Positions 47,704 to 55,384 of a DNA stretch of 64,000 nt are shown here, one piece after another; within the stretch, counting starts at the first letter, position 1, and each line of letters begins with the position of its first letter. Origin of the DNA: Bacteroidales bacterium (GTDB lineage: Bacteria; Bacteroidota; Bacteroidia; Bacteroidales; F082). The DNA lies in assembly GCA_016285355.1 (NCBI GenBank), contig JAEEQP010000011.1, positions 22,748 through 86,747 on the forward strand, read 5' to 3'. The translations under genes were made by a program, and so were the position numbers. The notes under the pieces are model-generated. The model saw only the letters and a program-made list of their open reading frames with translations. It was not told the origin of the DNA and did no database searches.

Positions 47704-47779
47704 TCACAACTTTACGCTATCCACACTGGCAAGGATTTCTGTTGTGTTGGATGTACCGCTGATTTCGGTGCCGAATTAG
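47703..47779 (+). repeat. 77-bp duplicate of the 3' end of the HTH gene
   Basis: Matches 46512-46588 with about 9 differences (GTCACAACTTTACGCTATCC in both) and still reads HNFTLSTLARISVVLDVPLI up to a TAG. Direct repeats thus flank the DUF1016 gene at a distance of 1191 bases. Confidence 0.8.
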
Positions 47780-47794
47780 GGTTATATTGAAGAT

Positions 47795-49546
47795 TTAATT
47801 CTTCTTTTTCTGTAACGCCAACAGCTTGTCTTTTGCTCTTTTATATCCGTGCGATGCTGAAATGGTGTACCATGCTATGGCTTTTTCTAGATTCTTTTCA
47901 ACCCCATGTCCCTTTTCGTAGCAAACGGCAAGGTTATATTGAGCTGTTTCTTCATCTTGTGCCGCTGCTTTCTTATACCATCTTACGGCTTTCTTTAGGT
48001 CTTTTTCAACACCATCTCCGTTTGCATAACATGCGCCAAGGTCGTTTTGAGCCAAAGGATCATTTTGATTGGCCGCTTTTTTGAACCATTTTACGGCTTC
48101 CGCCAAGTCTTTTTCAACTCCATTCCCTTTTCTATAACATTCTGCGAGTTTATATTGAGCCAATACTTCTCCTTGTTTCGCTGCTTTGGCGTACCACTCA
48201 AATGCTTTCGTAAGGTCTTTTCTTACGCCTTTCCCTTCTTCATAACAAATCGCAAGATTGTATTGTGAGTCTGGGACGTCTTGATTTGCGGCTTTGGTAT
48301 ACCACTCTACTGCTTTTTTAAGATTTTGTTCAACACCATCACCGTTTTCATAACAAACGGCCACATCGTGCTGGGCACCTAGTGCTCCTTGTTCAGCTGC
48401 TTTGAGGTACCACTCAAAAGCTTTTGAAAGGTTTGCCTCTACACCTCTTCCATATTCATAGCATAAGGCAAGAAAATGTTGTGCATATACATGTCCTTTT
48501 TTGGCGGCTTCGGTATATAATTCTACAGCTTTTTCAAGATTCTTCTCCATGCCGAGTCCGTTTTCATACTTAAAGGCCATATCACATAAAGTATCTGCAT
48601 CTATTTGTTTCTCTTCTAATTGTCTTGCAGCAGATGCATTTAATTCACAGGCTCTTTCATAATTTGTTTCAATATCATTTTCTCCAGCAAAGACATCGTC
48701 GTGCAATGTTGTGACATTCCATGAAATACAGTTCAATGCACCACCTCTTCTGACAGCTTCCTTCGCGGGGATTCCGACCACTTCACAATCAGGTAGAGCA
48801 TTACTGATTTGTTCCACAGCTTGCTCGTCCTCTTGTATTCCTAATTGCGGTACAAGTATCAACTTTCCTATTTGCAAGAAGTTGATGTAAGCCCAACTGT
48901 TGGCATGTCGCCTTTTGGTTTCATACTGCAAAGGGATAACCTCAAAGTGTTTCTCTAAGGTCTTTTGGAATCGGCGGTAATAATAAGGTGAGCTGACGCC
49001 GTAGTTTGTCAACAGAACTTTGTCGTCGCCTGCGTAATGGACTATGCCGTCACTATGGCCAAAAGTCTCTTTGTGATCCCATGGGAGAAAAACTATGTCA
49101 CATTGGAAAGCATCTTTCAAGATTTTTTCCACTTCAGCGTGTGTTTTGTCCTTGTTTTCAGCAAAGACCTTTTCCGTCATAACAATGGCATCGCCACATT
49201 TCACGACATTGCCGCCGTCCAAAACAAGGTCAATCGTGATTGCGTCTTGCAACAAGTGTTCAAGACGGTTTGCGCCAACATGAAATACTTCTTGGGGATT
49301 GGTTTGAAGTCGGAGATATTGGGGGTGCTGCAAATAGTTAGGCGTGTATTTGTAGAAAACGAAACGGTCTTCTGCAATTTGAATGGGCATGAAATCACGG
49401 CACCAAATATCTTTGGTTTCCGAAAGATAGGCATAACGAATCCAGTTTTCATCCAATGCTTTTACAAGATGTTGGTTCAAGGTTGGGCATTTCTTTGGCA
49501 GTAAGTCAGAGAAATACACGGAAGTGGTGAGGTTATCTGTAATCAT
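47795..49546 (-). CDS. Agmatine deiminase-like enzyme fused to Sel1 repeats
   Basis: 583 aa. Residues 1-300 are a peptidyl-arginine/agmatine deiminase domain with complete catalytic marks: WCRDFMP (D51), LDGGN (D110), GHSDG (H164, D166) and the nucleophile C273 in GALNCISW. Residues about 318-580 hold seven Sel1-like repeats (consensus A-x-x-Q-x-x-L-A-x-C-Y-E-x-G-x-G-V-E-K-N-L-x-K-A). No signal peptide, so it is cytosolic. Sel1 repeats usually mediate protein contacts, so the deiminase may act on a protein partner instead of free agmatine. It is probably cotranscribed with the gene upstream (18-base gap). Confidence 0.85.
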   Translation of the reverse strand: MITDNLTTSVYFSDLLPKKCPTLNQHLVKALDENWIRYAYLSETKDIWCRDFMPIQIAEDRFVFYKYTPNYLQHPQYLRLQTNPQEVFHVGANRLEHLLQDAITIDLVLDGGNVVKCGDAIVMTEKVFAENKDKTHAEVEKILKDAFQCDIVFLPWDHKETFGHSDGIVHYAGDDKVLLTNYGVSSPYYYRRFQKTLEKHFEVIPLQYETKRRHANSWAYINFLQIGKLILVPQLGIQEDEQAVEQISNALPDCEVVGIPAKEAVRRGGALNCISWNVTTLHDDVFAGENDIETNYERACELNASAARQLEEKQIDADTLCDMAFKYENGLGMEKNLEKAVELYTEAAKKGHVYAQHFLALCYEYGRGVEANLSKAFEWYLKAAEQGALGAQHDVAVCYENGDGVEQNLKKAVEWYTKAANQDVPDSQYNLAICYEEGKGVRKDLTKAFEWYAKAAKQGEVLAQYKLAECYRKGNGVEKDLAEAVKWFKKAANQNDPLAQNDLGACYANGDGVEKDLKKAVRWYKKAAAQDEETAQYNLAVCYEKGHGVEKNLEKAIAWYTISASHGYKRAKDKLLALQKKKN

Positions 49547-49564
49547 AAAGGAATCGGTTTATTG

Positions 49565-50236
49565 TTACACTTGCTCTTCTCTTGTAAAACTCCATTTACG
49601 TTCACATCTCTTTTTTATTGGCTTCTCTATCGGCTTATATTCCCACTCGCTTTCTGATAGGAATACATTTTGGCGTGGTTTTCCAAGGTTTTCTTTTGAT
49701 TCTCTTGGTGAATCAATCCATTTTATACCATTGTCATTTCCAAGAGGAAAGCCGTTCAGCACCGCTTTAAGATAGGTGGATTGTGTGTTATACTGATAAT
49801 CTATGTGGCTCACAAACATGTATTTATCCTTTTCATCTTTTTTGATTTTCTCCCATTTCAAATAAAAACCATCTTTGTCTATTATTTCATAAGCGCGAAT
49901 TAAAACAGAGGCCCTATATTTTCCTTCCTTTTCAAAAGTGATGTCAAAGCCTGAATTGTGAGAATGCAAGGTCATTAGAGGAAAATAAGGAGCGTCTTTT
50001 AAGTCTCTTCCATTGCGATGATATACGATAGGGTCATGTATTCCATGTGTTTCCTCACTGTGGAAATAAAACTCTACGGTTCGAATATACACTTTATATT
50101 CGTCGCGTACTTGTATGTATCCACCATATAGGAATTTTGGCGCAAGCCTCTTAAAGATGGTCGTAAGATCGGCATCATTTTTAACTGTTTTGATTTCTTC
50201 TTCGAATCGGTTTAGGGCATCTAATAACTTTTCCAT
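49565..50236 (-). CDS. Conserved protein, possibly methylpurine-glycosylase-like fold
   Basis: 223 aa from the ATG at 50236 (MEKLLDALNRFEEEIKTVKN). Not firmly recognised. The middle (IRTVEFYFHSEE...HDPIVYHRNGR...RASVLIRAYEIIDKDG) recalls the layout of 3-methyladenine-glycosylase-like proteins (an ETEAY-like strand, then VLIRA-x-E), but this is by eye only. No signal peptide. Promoter -7 TACTTTTGC at 50260-50268 on the minus strand. It precedes the deiminase-Sel1 gene in a likely two-gene operon. Confidence 0.55.
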   Translation of the reverse strand: MEKLLDALNRFEEEIKTVKNDADLTTIFKRLAPKFLYGGYIQVRDEYKVYIRTVEFYFHSEETHGIHDPIVYHRNGRDLKDAPYFPLMTLHSHNSGFDITFEKEGKYRASVLIRAYEIIDKDGFYLKWEKIKKDEKDKYMFVSHIDYQYNTQSTYLKAVLNGFPLGNDNGIKWIDSPRESKENLGKPRQNVFLSESEWEYKPIEKPIKKRCERKWSFTREEQV

Positions 50237-50259
50237 AATGATTGAGTTTTGAATTTGTG

Positions 50260-50268
50260 GCAAAAGTA
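50260..50268 (-). promoter_or_regulatory. -7 box TACTTTTGC for the 50236-47795 operon
   Basis: Minus-strand TACTTTTGC 24 bases before the ATG at 50236. Confidence 0.65.
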
Positions 50269-50422
50269 GAGAGTTTGATTGGATGCATTGCAAGAAAATT
50301 GGTTAAACTTTGTTAAAATTTTCTCAATAGATATTTACAACAAAAATATAAAAAATTGAAAACAAATATTTTAGAATTTGAATAATGAGGATTTATAATT
50401 CTAACCGCCTGCCGAATCAAAG

Positions 50423-50539
50423 TCAAGGGTTGAGCAAATGATTACAAACCGAACGGCGTATTCCTGTTATAATCTTGAAGCGCTAATTGCCTTGGTAAGC
50501 GACCAAACGATTAAGGTATTTGTCGCGTTTTATCTCCAT
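50423..50539 (-). pseudogene. Stub of a DUF4143-type AAA ATPase gene
   Basis: From the ATG at 50539: MEIKRDKYLNRLVAYQGN, then TAG, then RFKIITGIRRSVCNHLLNP and TGA in the same frame. Intact relatives begin K-R-x-x-Y-L-x-x-L followed by K-I-I-T-G-I-R-R-S/C-G-K-S. Here the Walker A GKS is lost and the rest of the gene is gone. A -7 box TATTTTTGC (50587-50595, minus strand) remains in front. The rest of 50294-50632 shows no gene. Confidence 0.6.
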
Positions 50540-50643
50540 AATTCGTTTCGATTTTTTGCAAATATTGCATTTTTGCGAAATATGATGCAAAAATAGGAAA
50601 ACTTCTTTTATAAATTCAAATGGTTCGGCAAATTGTGCCAAAC

Positions 50644-50695
50644 AAACCGCAATTCAGGTAAGTCCCAAATCGCGGTTTTTTCGTTTCTTTGCAGC
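50644..50695 (+). terminator. Terminator-like hairpin fused to promoter
   Basis: AAACCGC (50644-50650) / GCGGTTTT (50672-50679) followed by a T run, then TTTCTTTGC as a weak -7 box before the gene at 50717. Same sequence family as the hairpins at 52983 and 54977. Confidence 0.55.
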
Positions 50696-50716
50696 AAATA
50701 TCAAAACTATGTTTGT

Positions 50717-51319
50717 ATGAAAAAAGCGTTGATAGTCCTATTATTGTCATGCTCGTTTGGCCTTTTTGGTCAGCAATTTGACACGTTATCGATACGCGCC
50801 GCGATTGAACGTCAAATGACGGCCTATCCGAAATCGACCTTGCAGGACATCTACAAGAGTTTCTATCAAGACCGTTTCGGGCCAGGACATATGATAACGG
50901 ACACGGCGTCAGCACGGAGCTATTTGATGCGTGAACTTTCGGAAATGACTAATACCTCGGCAGTCTATTACGAGCCTACTGGAAGCGAAGGACGCCATGT
51001 CAGGGCGTATCTCTCTGCCGTGGCCGACAGTCTGATTACAGCCGAGCAGTTGCTGGATGCCTTTGTGCGCAGTGCAAACACGGATAAAAGGGAAAGCAAG
51101 GACTGGGAAGCGGAATGGAATTGCATTGTGGGTGTCATCACGAAGCACGGCATTGTTTTGAATGACTTTGACAAAGATGTCGCCATGCTCAATGAAGCGA
51201 GCCGAAACCGTCAGGCCGTCCATCACAGCCGTGCCTACAACGAAGCCTACCATCCGCACTATCGCATCGTGGAGCGTAGCATTTTTGAGAAAGAATTACG
51301 GCCCTTGTTGGTGGAATAA
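50717..51319 (+). CDS. Exported protein of unknown function
   Basis: 200 aa from the ATG at 50717 (MKKALIVLLLSCSFGLFGQQ), giving a signal peptide. The rest is helical, with FYQDRFGPGHMITDTASARS, SYLMRELSEM and HHSRAYNEAYHPHYRIVERS as the most striking stretches; Bacteroidales genomes carry such proteins, but I know of no function. The upstream hairpin/promoter makes it monocistronic or the first gene before the DUF362 gene. Confidence 0.7.
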   Translation: MKKALIVLLLSCSFGLFGQQFDTLSIRAAIERQMTAYPKSTLQDIYKSFYQDRFGPGHMITDTASARSYLMRELSEMTNTSAVYYEPTGSEGRHVRAYLSAVADSLITAEQLLDAFVRSANTDKRESKDWEAEWNCIVGVITKHGIVLNDFDKDVAMLNEASRNRQAVHHSRAYNEAYHPHYRIVERSIFEKELRPLLVE

Positions 51320-51363
51320 GTTTTTTTGTAAATTTGCAGCAAATATCAATACAACAAAACATT

Positions 51364-52416
51364 ATGAAAGTAAAAACCCTTATCTTCGCAGCCTTAACCC
51401 TGCTTTTCGCCGTGGGCTGCACAGGAAAATCGAACAAAACACAAGAATCTAATTATCAAACTACTGACAATATGGAAAACACTCAAAAGGAATCGGTCGT
51501 CTATCTGACCAAAAACATCAGCCCCGAAGGGCTAGTCAACATCTACAAGGCACTCAACGTTCCAGTCAAAGGGCGCGTGGCCATTAAGATGAGCACCGGC
51601 GAGGGCAGCAACCCCAATTACCTGAAACCCGAACTTATCAAAAACTTGGTCTTTGAGGTGGATGGCACCATCGTAGAATGCAACACCGCCTACGGCAACG
51701 GGCCTGGTGACGAGCAGGATAATCGCGACTCTTCGGCCAACCACTGGAAGGTCATTGAGCGGCACGGCTTCACGCCCACATTCAAGGTAGACATCATGGA
51801 CGAAGAGGGCGAGATGCGCATCCCTGTGCAGGATTCGACGCACCTCAAATACGACATTGTGGGCGACCATATCGCCAACTACGACTTCATGATTGCCCTC
51901 AACCACTTCAAGGGTCACCCGATGGGTGGCTACGGCGGCGCGCTGAAGAACCTCAGCATCGGTTGCGCCAGCCAGAACGGCAAGGCCTACATCCACTCCT
52001 CGGGTAAGATGGAAGTGCTTGACATGGCCAAGCTCTGGACGGAAGAATACATCGGCGACCAGGACGGTTTCCTTGAAAGCATGGCTGCCGCTGCACAGGC
52101 CGTGGTGGACTATTTCGAGAAGAAGGACGGCATCATCTACATCAACGTAATGAACAACATGAGCATTGACTGCGACTGCGTGGACCATCCCGCCCCAGTG
52201 AAGCTCGAAGACTACGGCATCCTCGCCTCCACCGACCCTGTGGCCCTTGACCAAGCCTGCGTCGACATCATCAACAATCAGGAAGTGACGGCCACCAACG
52301 ACCCCACCGACCTGCTTCACCGCATCGACAAACAGCACGGTGTCCACACCATTGAGCACGCCGAAGCCATCGGCCTTGGCAGCCGCAAATACACGATTGT
52401 AAACATTGACAAATAA
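51364..52416 (+). CDS. DUF362-domain lipoprotein
   Basis: 350 aa from the ATG at 51364. A lipobox (LLFAVGC) is followed by a low-complexity linker, then the DUF362 domain (VPVKGRVAIKMSTGEGSN...DFMIALNHFKGHPMGGYGGALKNLSIG...GILASTDPVALDQACVD). DUF362 proteins often carry ferredoxin clusters; here only CDCVDHP cysteines are seen. It is followed after 6 bases by a flavodoxin lipoprotein, so a joint redox role is plausible. A -7 box TAAATTTGC precedes it at about 51329. Confidence 0.85.
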   Translation: MKVKTLIFAALTLLFAVGCTGKSNKTQESNYQTTDNMENTQKESVVYLTKNISPEGLVNIYKALNVPVKGRVAIKMSTGEGSNPNYLKPELIKNLVFEVDGTIVECNTAYGNGPGDEQDNRDSSANHWKVIERHGFTPTFKVDIMDEEGEMRIPVQDSTHLKYDIVGDHIANYDFMIALNHFKGHPMGGYGGALKNLSIGCASQNGKAYIHSSGKMEVLDMAKLWTEEYIGDQDGFLESMAAAAQAVVDYFEKKDGIIYINVMNNMSIDCDCVDHPAPVKLEDYGILASTDPVALDQACVDIINNQEVTATNDPTDLLHRIDKQHGVHTIEHAEAIGLGSRKYTIVNIDK

Positions 52417-52422
52417 CGCTTT

Positions 52423-52959
52423 ATGAAACGCATCACATTAATCATCGCCGCATGCTGTATGATACTGACGGCCTGCGCACAAAACTCTCAACAATTAAAC
52501 AATTCAACAAATCAACAATTAAACAATATGAATAAGACTTTAATAGTTTACTTCTCGGCCACAGGCAACACCAAGGCCGCTGCACAAAAGTTGGCGAAAG
52601 AGTTTAACGCTGACCTCTATGAAATCACCCCCGAGACACCTTACACCGCCGCCGACCTCGACTGGCGCGACAAGACCTCCCGCTCGACCATCGAGATGCA
52701 GGACAAGACTTCGCGTCCCGCCATCAAGGGCCGTTGCGAGAACATCGCCGACTACGACACCGTGTGGATTGGCTTCCCCGTGTGGTGGTACACTGCACCA
52801 ACCATCGTCAACACCTTCATCGAAGCCCACGACCTGAGCGGCAAGACCCTCAACGTGTTCGCCACCAGCGGCGGCAGTGACGTAAAAGACTCCTACAACG
52901 ACCTCAAGAAGGCTTATCCACAATATAAGTGGGGCGAAAGTCGACTGATGAATCGATAA
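52423..52959 (+). CDS. Flavodoxin lipoprotein, slightly short at its C-terminus
   Basis: 178 aa. Lipoprotein signal (MKRITLIIAACCMILTACAQ), then a linker of N/Q/S encoded by repeated CAACAATTAAAC words, then a flavodoxin domain with the FMN phosphate loop SATGNTKAAA and IGFPVWWYTAPTIVNTF. Relatives normally continue for about 10-15 residues after RLMNG with a last helix; here the frame ends at RLMNR. It is expected on the periplasmic side of the membrane, coupled to the DUF362 lipoprotein. Confidence 0.82.
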   Translation: MKRITLIIAACCMILTACAQNSQQLNNSTNQQLNNMNKTLIVYFSATGNTKAAAQKLAKEFNADLYEITPETPYTAADLDWRDKTSRSTIEMQDKTSRPAIKGRCENIADYDTVWIGFPVWWYTAPTIVNTFIEAHDLSGKTLNVFATSGGSDVKDSYNDLKKAYPQYKWGESRLMNR

Positions 52960-52982
52960 ATCTGTCAAAAACCATGAAAAAT

Positions 52983-53032
52983 TCCGCGACTTGGGCAAAG
53001 GCTTGGGTTGCGGATTTTTTTTGTAATTTTGC
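52983..53032 (+). terminator. Terminator fused to promoter
   Basis: TCCGC...GCGGA hairpin (52983-53014) followed by eight T's that run into -7 TAATTTTGC (53024-53032); the ZIP gene starts at 53049. Confidence 0.75.
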
Positions 53033-53048
53033 AAACAAATAAATCGTC

Positions 53049-53825
53049 ATGGGTATCACTGTCGGATTACTGATTCCATTGTTGGGCACGATGTTAGGCG
53101 CCTCGTTTGTCTTTTTCATGAAGAAAGACATGTCGGCACGGTTGCAAAAGTCGCTGTTGGGTTTCGCTTCGGGCGTGATGGTGGCCGCCTCGGTGTGGTC
53201 GCTGCTCATCCCATCCATTGAGATGCGGGCTGAAAGTGGCAACTGGTCAGTGTTGCCCGCAGCGATAGGTTTCCTTGCAGGAGTCGGCTTCCTGCTCCTA
53301 TTGGACGAACTGACCCCGCACTTGCATCTGGATGCCAATCAACCTGAAGGGCCGCGTTCTAAGCTCTCTCGCACAGCGATGTTGGCATTGGCCGTCACCA
53401 TCCACAACCTGCCGGAAGGCATGGCCGTGGGCGTGGTGTTTGCCGCCGCCTCGCAAGGTACTGAAAGCGTTACGTTGGCCAGTGCCGTAGCAGTATCGCT
53501 CGGTATCGCCATACAAAACATTCCTGAAGGAGCCATCATTTCCATGCCCATGTGCGCCGAAGGCAACAGCAAATGGCGCTCGTTCCTCATCGGCAGCTTG
53601 AGCGGTGCCGTGGAGCCGTTGGGCGGTTTGTTGGTAGTGTTGCTGGCCGCCTGGCTCACCCCTATCCTACCCTATATGCTCTCGTTTGCCGCAGGAGCCA
53701 TGTGTTATGTGGTAGTCGAGGAGTTGATTCCCGAAGCCTCGTCTGGCGAGCATTCCAACCTCAGCACCATTGGTTTCGCCATCGGCTTCGTCTTGATGAT
53801 GGTTTTAGATGTGGTGATGGGGTAA
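53049..53825 (+). CDS. ZIP-family divalent metal transporter
   Basis: 258 aa, eight predicted membrane helices, with the helix-IV motif HNLPEGMAVG, helix-V QNIPEGAIIS and a His-containing loop (LTPHLHLDANQ). ZIP proteins import zinc, iron or manganese. The GufA-like bacterial branch is the best match. It has its own promoter at 53024. Confidence 0.92.
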   Translation: MGITVGLLIPLLGTMLGASFVFFMKKDMSARLQKSLLGFASGVMVAASVWSLLIPSIEMRAESGNWSVLPAAIGFLAGVGFLLLLDELTPHLHLDANQPEGPRSKLSRTAMLALAVTIHNLPEGMAVGVVFAAASQGTESVTLASAVAVSLGIAIQNIPEGAIISMPMCAEGNSKWRSFLIGSLSGAVEPLGGLLVVLLAAWLTPILPYMLSFAAGAMCYVVVEELIPEASSGEHSNLSTIGFAIGFVLMMVLDVVMG

Positions 53826-53856
53826 CGAAAGTTTTTTTCTTTGCATTCCATAATCC

Positions 53857-54969
53857 ATGAACAAATCCATGAAAATATTACTTATCGTCCTTGCCGTCAT
53901 TTCGGTGATCGCCATTGTCGGCGTAATCATCCTGAATCATCCTTGTTTCGGCAGACGGATGTCGAAGGAGCGCAAAGCCCGCATTGAGGCCTCTCTGAAT
54001 TACCGCAATGGGCAGTTTCAAAACCAGATTCCCACACCGCAATTCACTGGCGACAAGTCCATGTTTAAAGCGTTATGGGAATTCCTTTCGGAGAGCAAAA
54101 AAGACAGGGTGCCCACCGAGGCTGTTCCTGCCGTAAAAACTGACTTGAAGGCCTTGACCGTCGGCCCTTCGACCCTTCGATTTACCTCAGGGACCGCAGG
54201 CTCAGGGGCCTCAGGTGTCGGCAAAGACTGGCTCGTGTGGTTCGGACATTCGTCGTACCTATTCTGTTTGAACGGAAAACGCTATTTAGTTGACCCTGTG
54301 CTGAAAATGGAGTTTCCTGTATCGGTGATGATGCATCCGTTCAAGGGCACGGACATATACTCGCCCGACGACATGCCTGAAATCGATGTGCTCATCGTCA
54401 CCCATGAGCATTGGGACCATTTGGATTATGCCACTTTGCGCGACTTGAAAGACAAGGTAAAGCATGTGGTGTGTCCGCTTGGCGTGGCAGAGTATATGGA
54501 ATATTGGGACTACGACCCGCAAAGCATCACCGAAATGGACTGGTATGAGAAGGTTGATAACATCACTTGCTTGCCTACCCGCCACTTCTCAAATCGGCTG
54601 TTCAAAAGAGACCAGACGCTGTGGGCTTCCTTTATGGTGGAATCGGGCGGCAGGAAAGTCTATGTTGGCGGTGACGGCGGTTATGATAACCGTTTCAAGG
54701 AAATCTACGAACGGTTCGGTTCGGTGGATTTGGCCTTGATGGAAAACGGCCAGTACAACAAGGACTGGGCCAATATCCACTTGATGCCCAAAGACCTTGA
54801 ACAAGCTATCTTGGACTTACACCCGAAACAGGTGTTCACCGTGCATCACGACAAGTTCAGCCTTGCGCCACATGCTTGGATGGAGCCCGACTCCGTGGCA
54901 CACGAAATCGCCGAACGCAATGCTATCCGTTTGCTTGACCAACCCATCGGAACGGTAGTATATTATTAA
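53857..54969 (+). CDS. MBL-fold hydrolase, NAPE-PLD/UlaG-like, membrane-anchored
   Basis: 370 aa. One N-terminal helix (KILLIVLAVISVIAIVGVII) is followed by a linker and a metallo-beta-lactamase domain with WFGHSSYLF, THEHWDHLD, CLPTRHFSNR and GGDGGYDNRF, and a final HHDKF. The zinc ligands look complete. The closest layout is the NAPE-PLD-like phosphodiesterase group. Residues about 108-120 (STLRFTSGTAGSGASG) look like a short in-frame insertion, coded by CTTCGACCCTTCGA and CTCAGG words. Confidence 0.85.
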   Translation: MNKSMKILLIVLAVISVIAIVGVIILNHPCFGRRMSKERKARIEASLNYRNGQFQNQIPTPQFTGDKSMFKALWEFLSESKKDRVPTEAVPAVKTDLKALTVGPSTLRFTSGTAGSGASGVGKDWLVWFGHSSYLFCLNGKRYLVDPVLKMEFPVSVMMHPFKGTDIYSPDDMPEIDVLIVTHEHWDHLDYATLRDLKDKVKHVVCPLGVAEYMEYWDYDPQSITEMDWYEKVDNITCLPTRHFSNRLFKRDQTLWASFMVESGGRKVYVGGDGGYDNRFKEIYERFGSVDLALMENGQYNKDWANIHLMPKDLEQAILDLHPKQVFTVHHDKFSLAPHAWMEPDSVAHEIAERNAIRLLDQPIGTVVYY

Positions 54970-54976
54970 CTCAAAT

Positions 54977-55023
54977 CCGCAATTCAGACGAAGGCTTGGG
55001 TTGCGGTTTTTTTGTACTTTTGC
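54977..55023 (+). terminator. Terminator fused to promoter
   Basis: CCGCAA (54977-54982) / TTGCGG (55001-55006), seven T's, then -7 TACTTTTGC (55015-55023). The TTG at 54996 is the matching -33 box and lies in the hairpin loop. Confidence 0.8.
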
Positions 55024-55027
55024 AGCC

Positions 55028-55378
55028 ATGAATATCGAAATCTTTCGTGAATTTTGCCTTTCATTAGGCGATGTTGAGGAAAAGTTGCCCTTCGCCAAGA
55101 TACCTGGAGGCGACACGGTGCTGGCCTTTTATGTCAACGGCCACACGTTTTGTTATTGCGACATCGACGATTTCAGGACCGTCATCGTGAAATGCCAAAC
55201 CGAGCGCATCCCTGAGCTTATGGAAACTACCAAAGGGATATGTCCACCCGATAACCACTTCAACGCCAAACATTGGATAGGTTTAGAGGTGCAGAACATT
55301 GAGACAGAGACGCTGAAAGAGTTGGTTATCAATTCATACGAGATTGTGCGGACGAAATACAAAAGAAAGCGCAACTAA
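55028..55378 (+). CDS. MmcQ/YjbR family protein
   Basis: 116 aa from the ATG at 55028, only 5 bases after the -7 box. It has the YjbR pattern: IFREFCLSLGDVEEKLPF, VLAFYVNGHTFCYCDIDDF, then TVIVKCQTERIPEL and the C-terminal NAKHWIGLEVQN...LVINSYEIV. The family has a CyaY/double-wing DNA-binding-like fold; role unknown. The ATG is so near the promoter that the mRNA must be almost leaderless. Confidence 0.85.
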   Translation: MNIEIFREFCLSLGDVEEKLPFAKIPGGDTVLAFYVNGHTFCYCDIDDFRTVIVKCQTERIPELMETTKGICPPDNHFNAKHWIGLEVQNIETETLKELVINSYEIVRTKYKRKRN

Positions 55379-55384
55379 TTTAGA

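Noticed and set aside
51532..52359. 275-aa minus-strand frame
   Set aside because: It is antisense to the DUF362 lipoprotein gene; composition (V/H/D-rich) is typical of a shadow frame.
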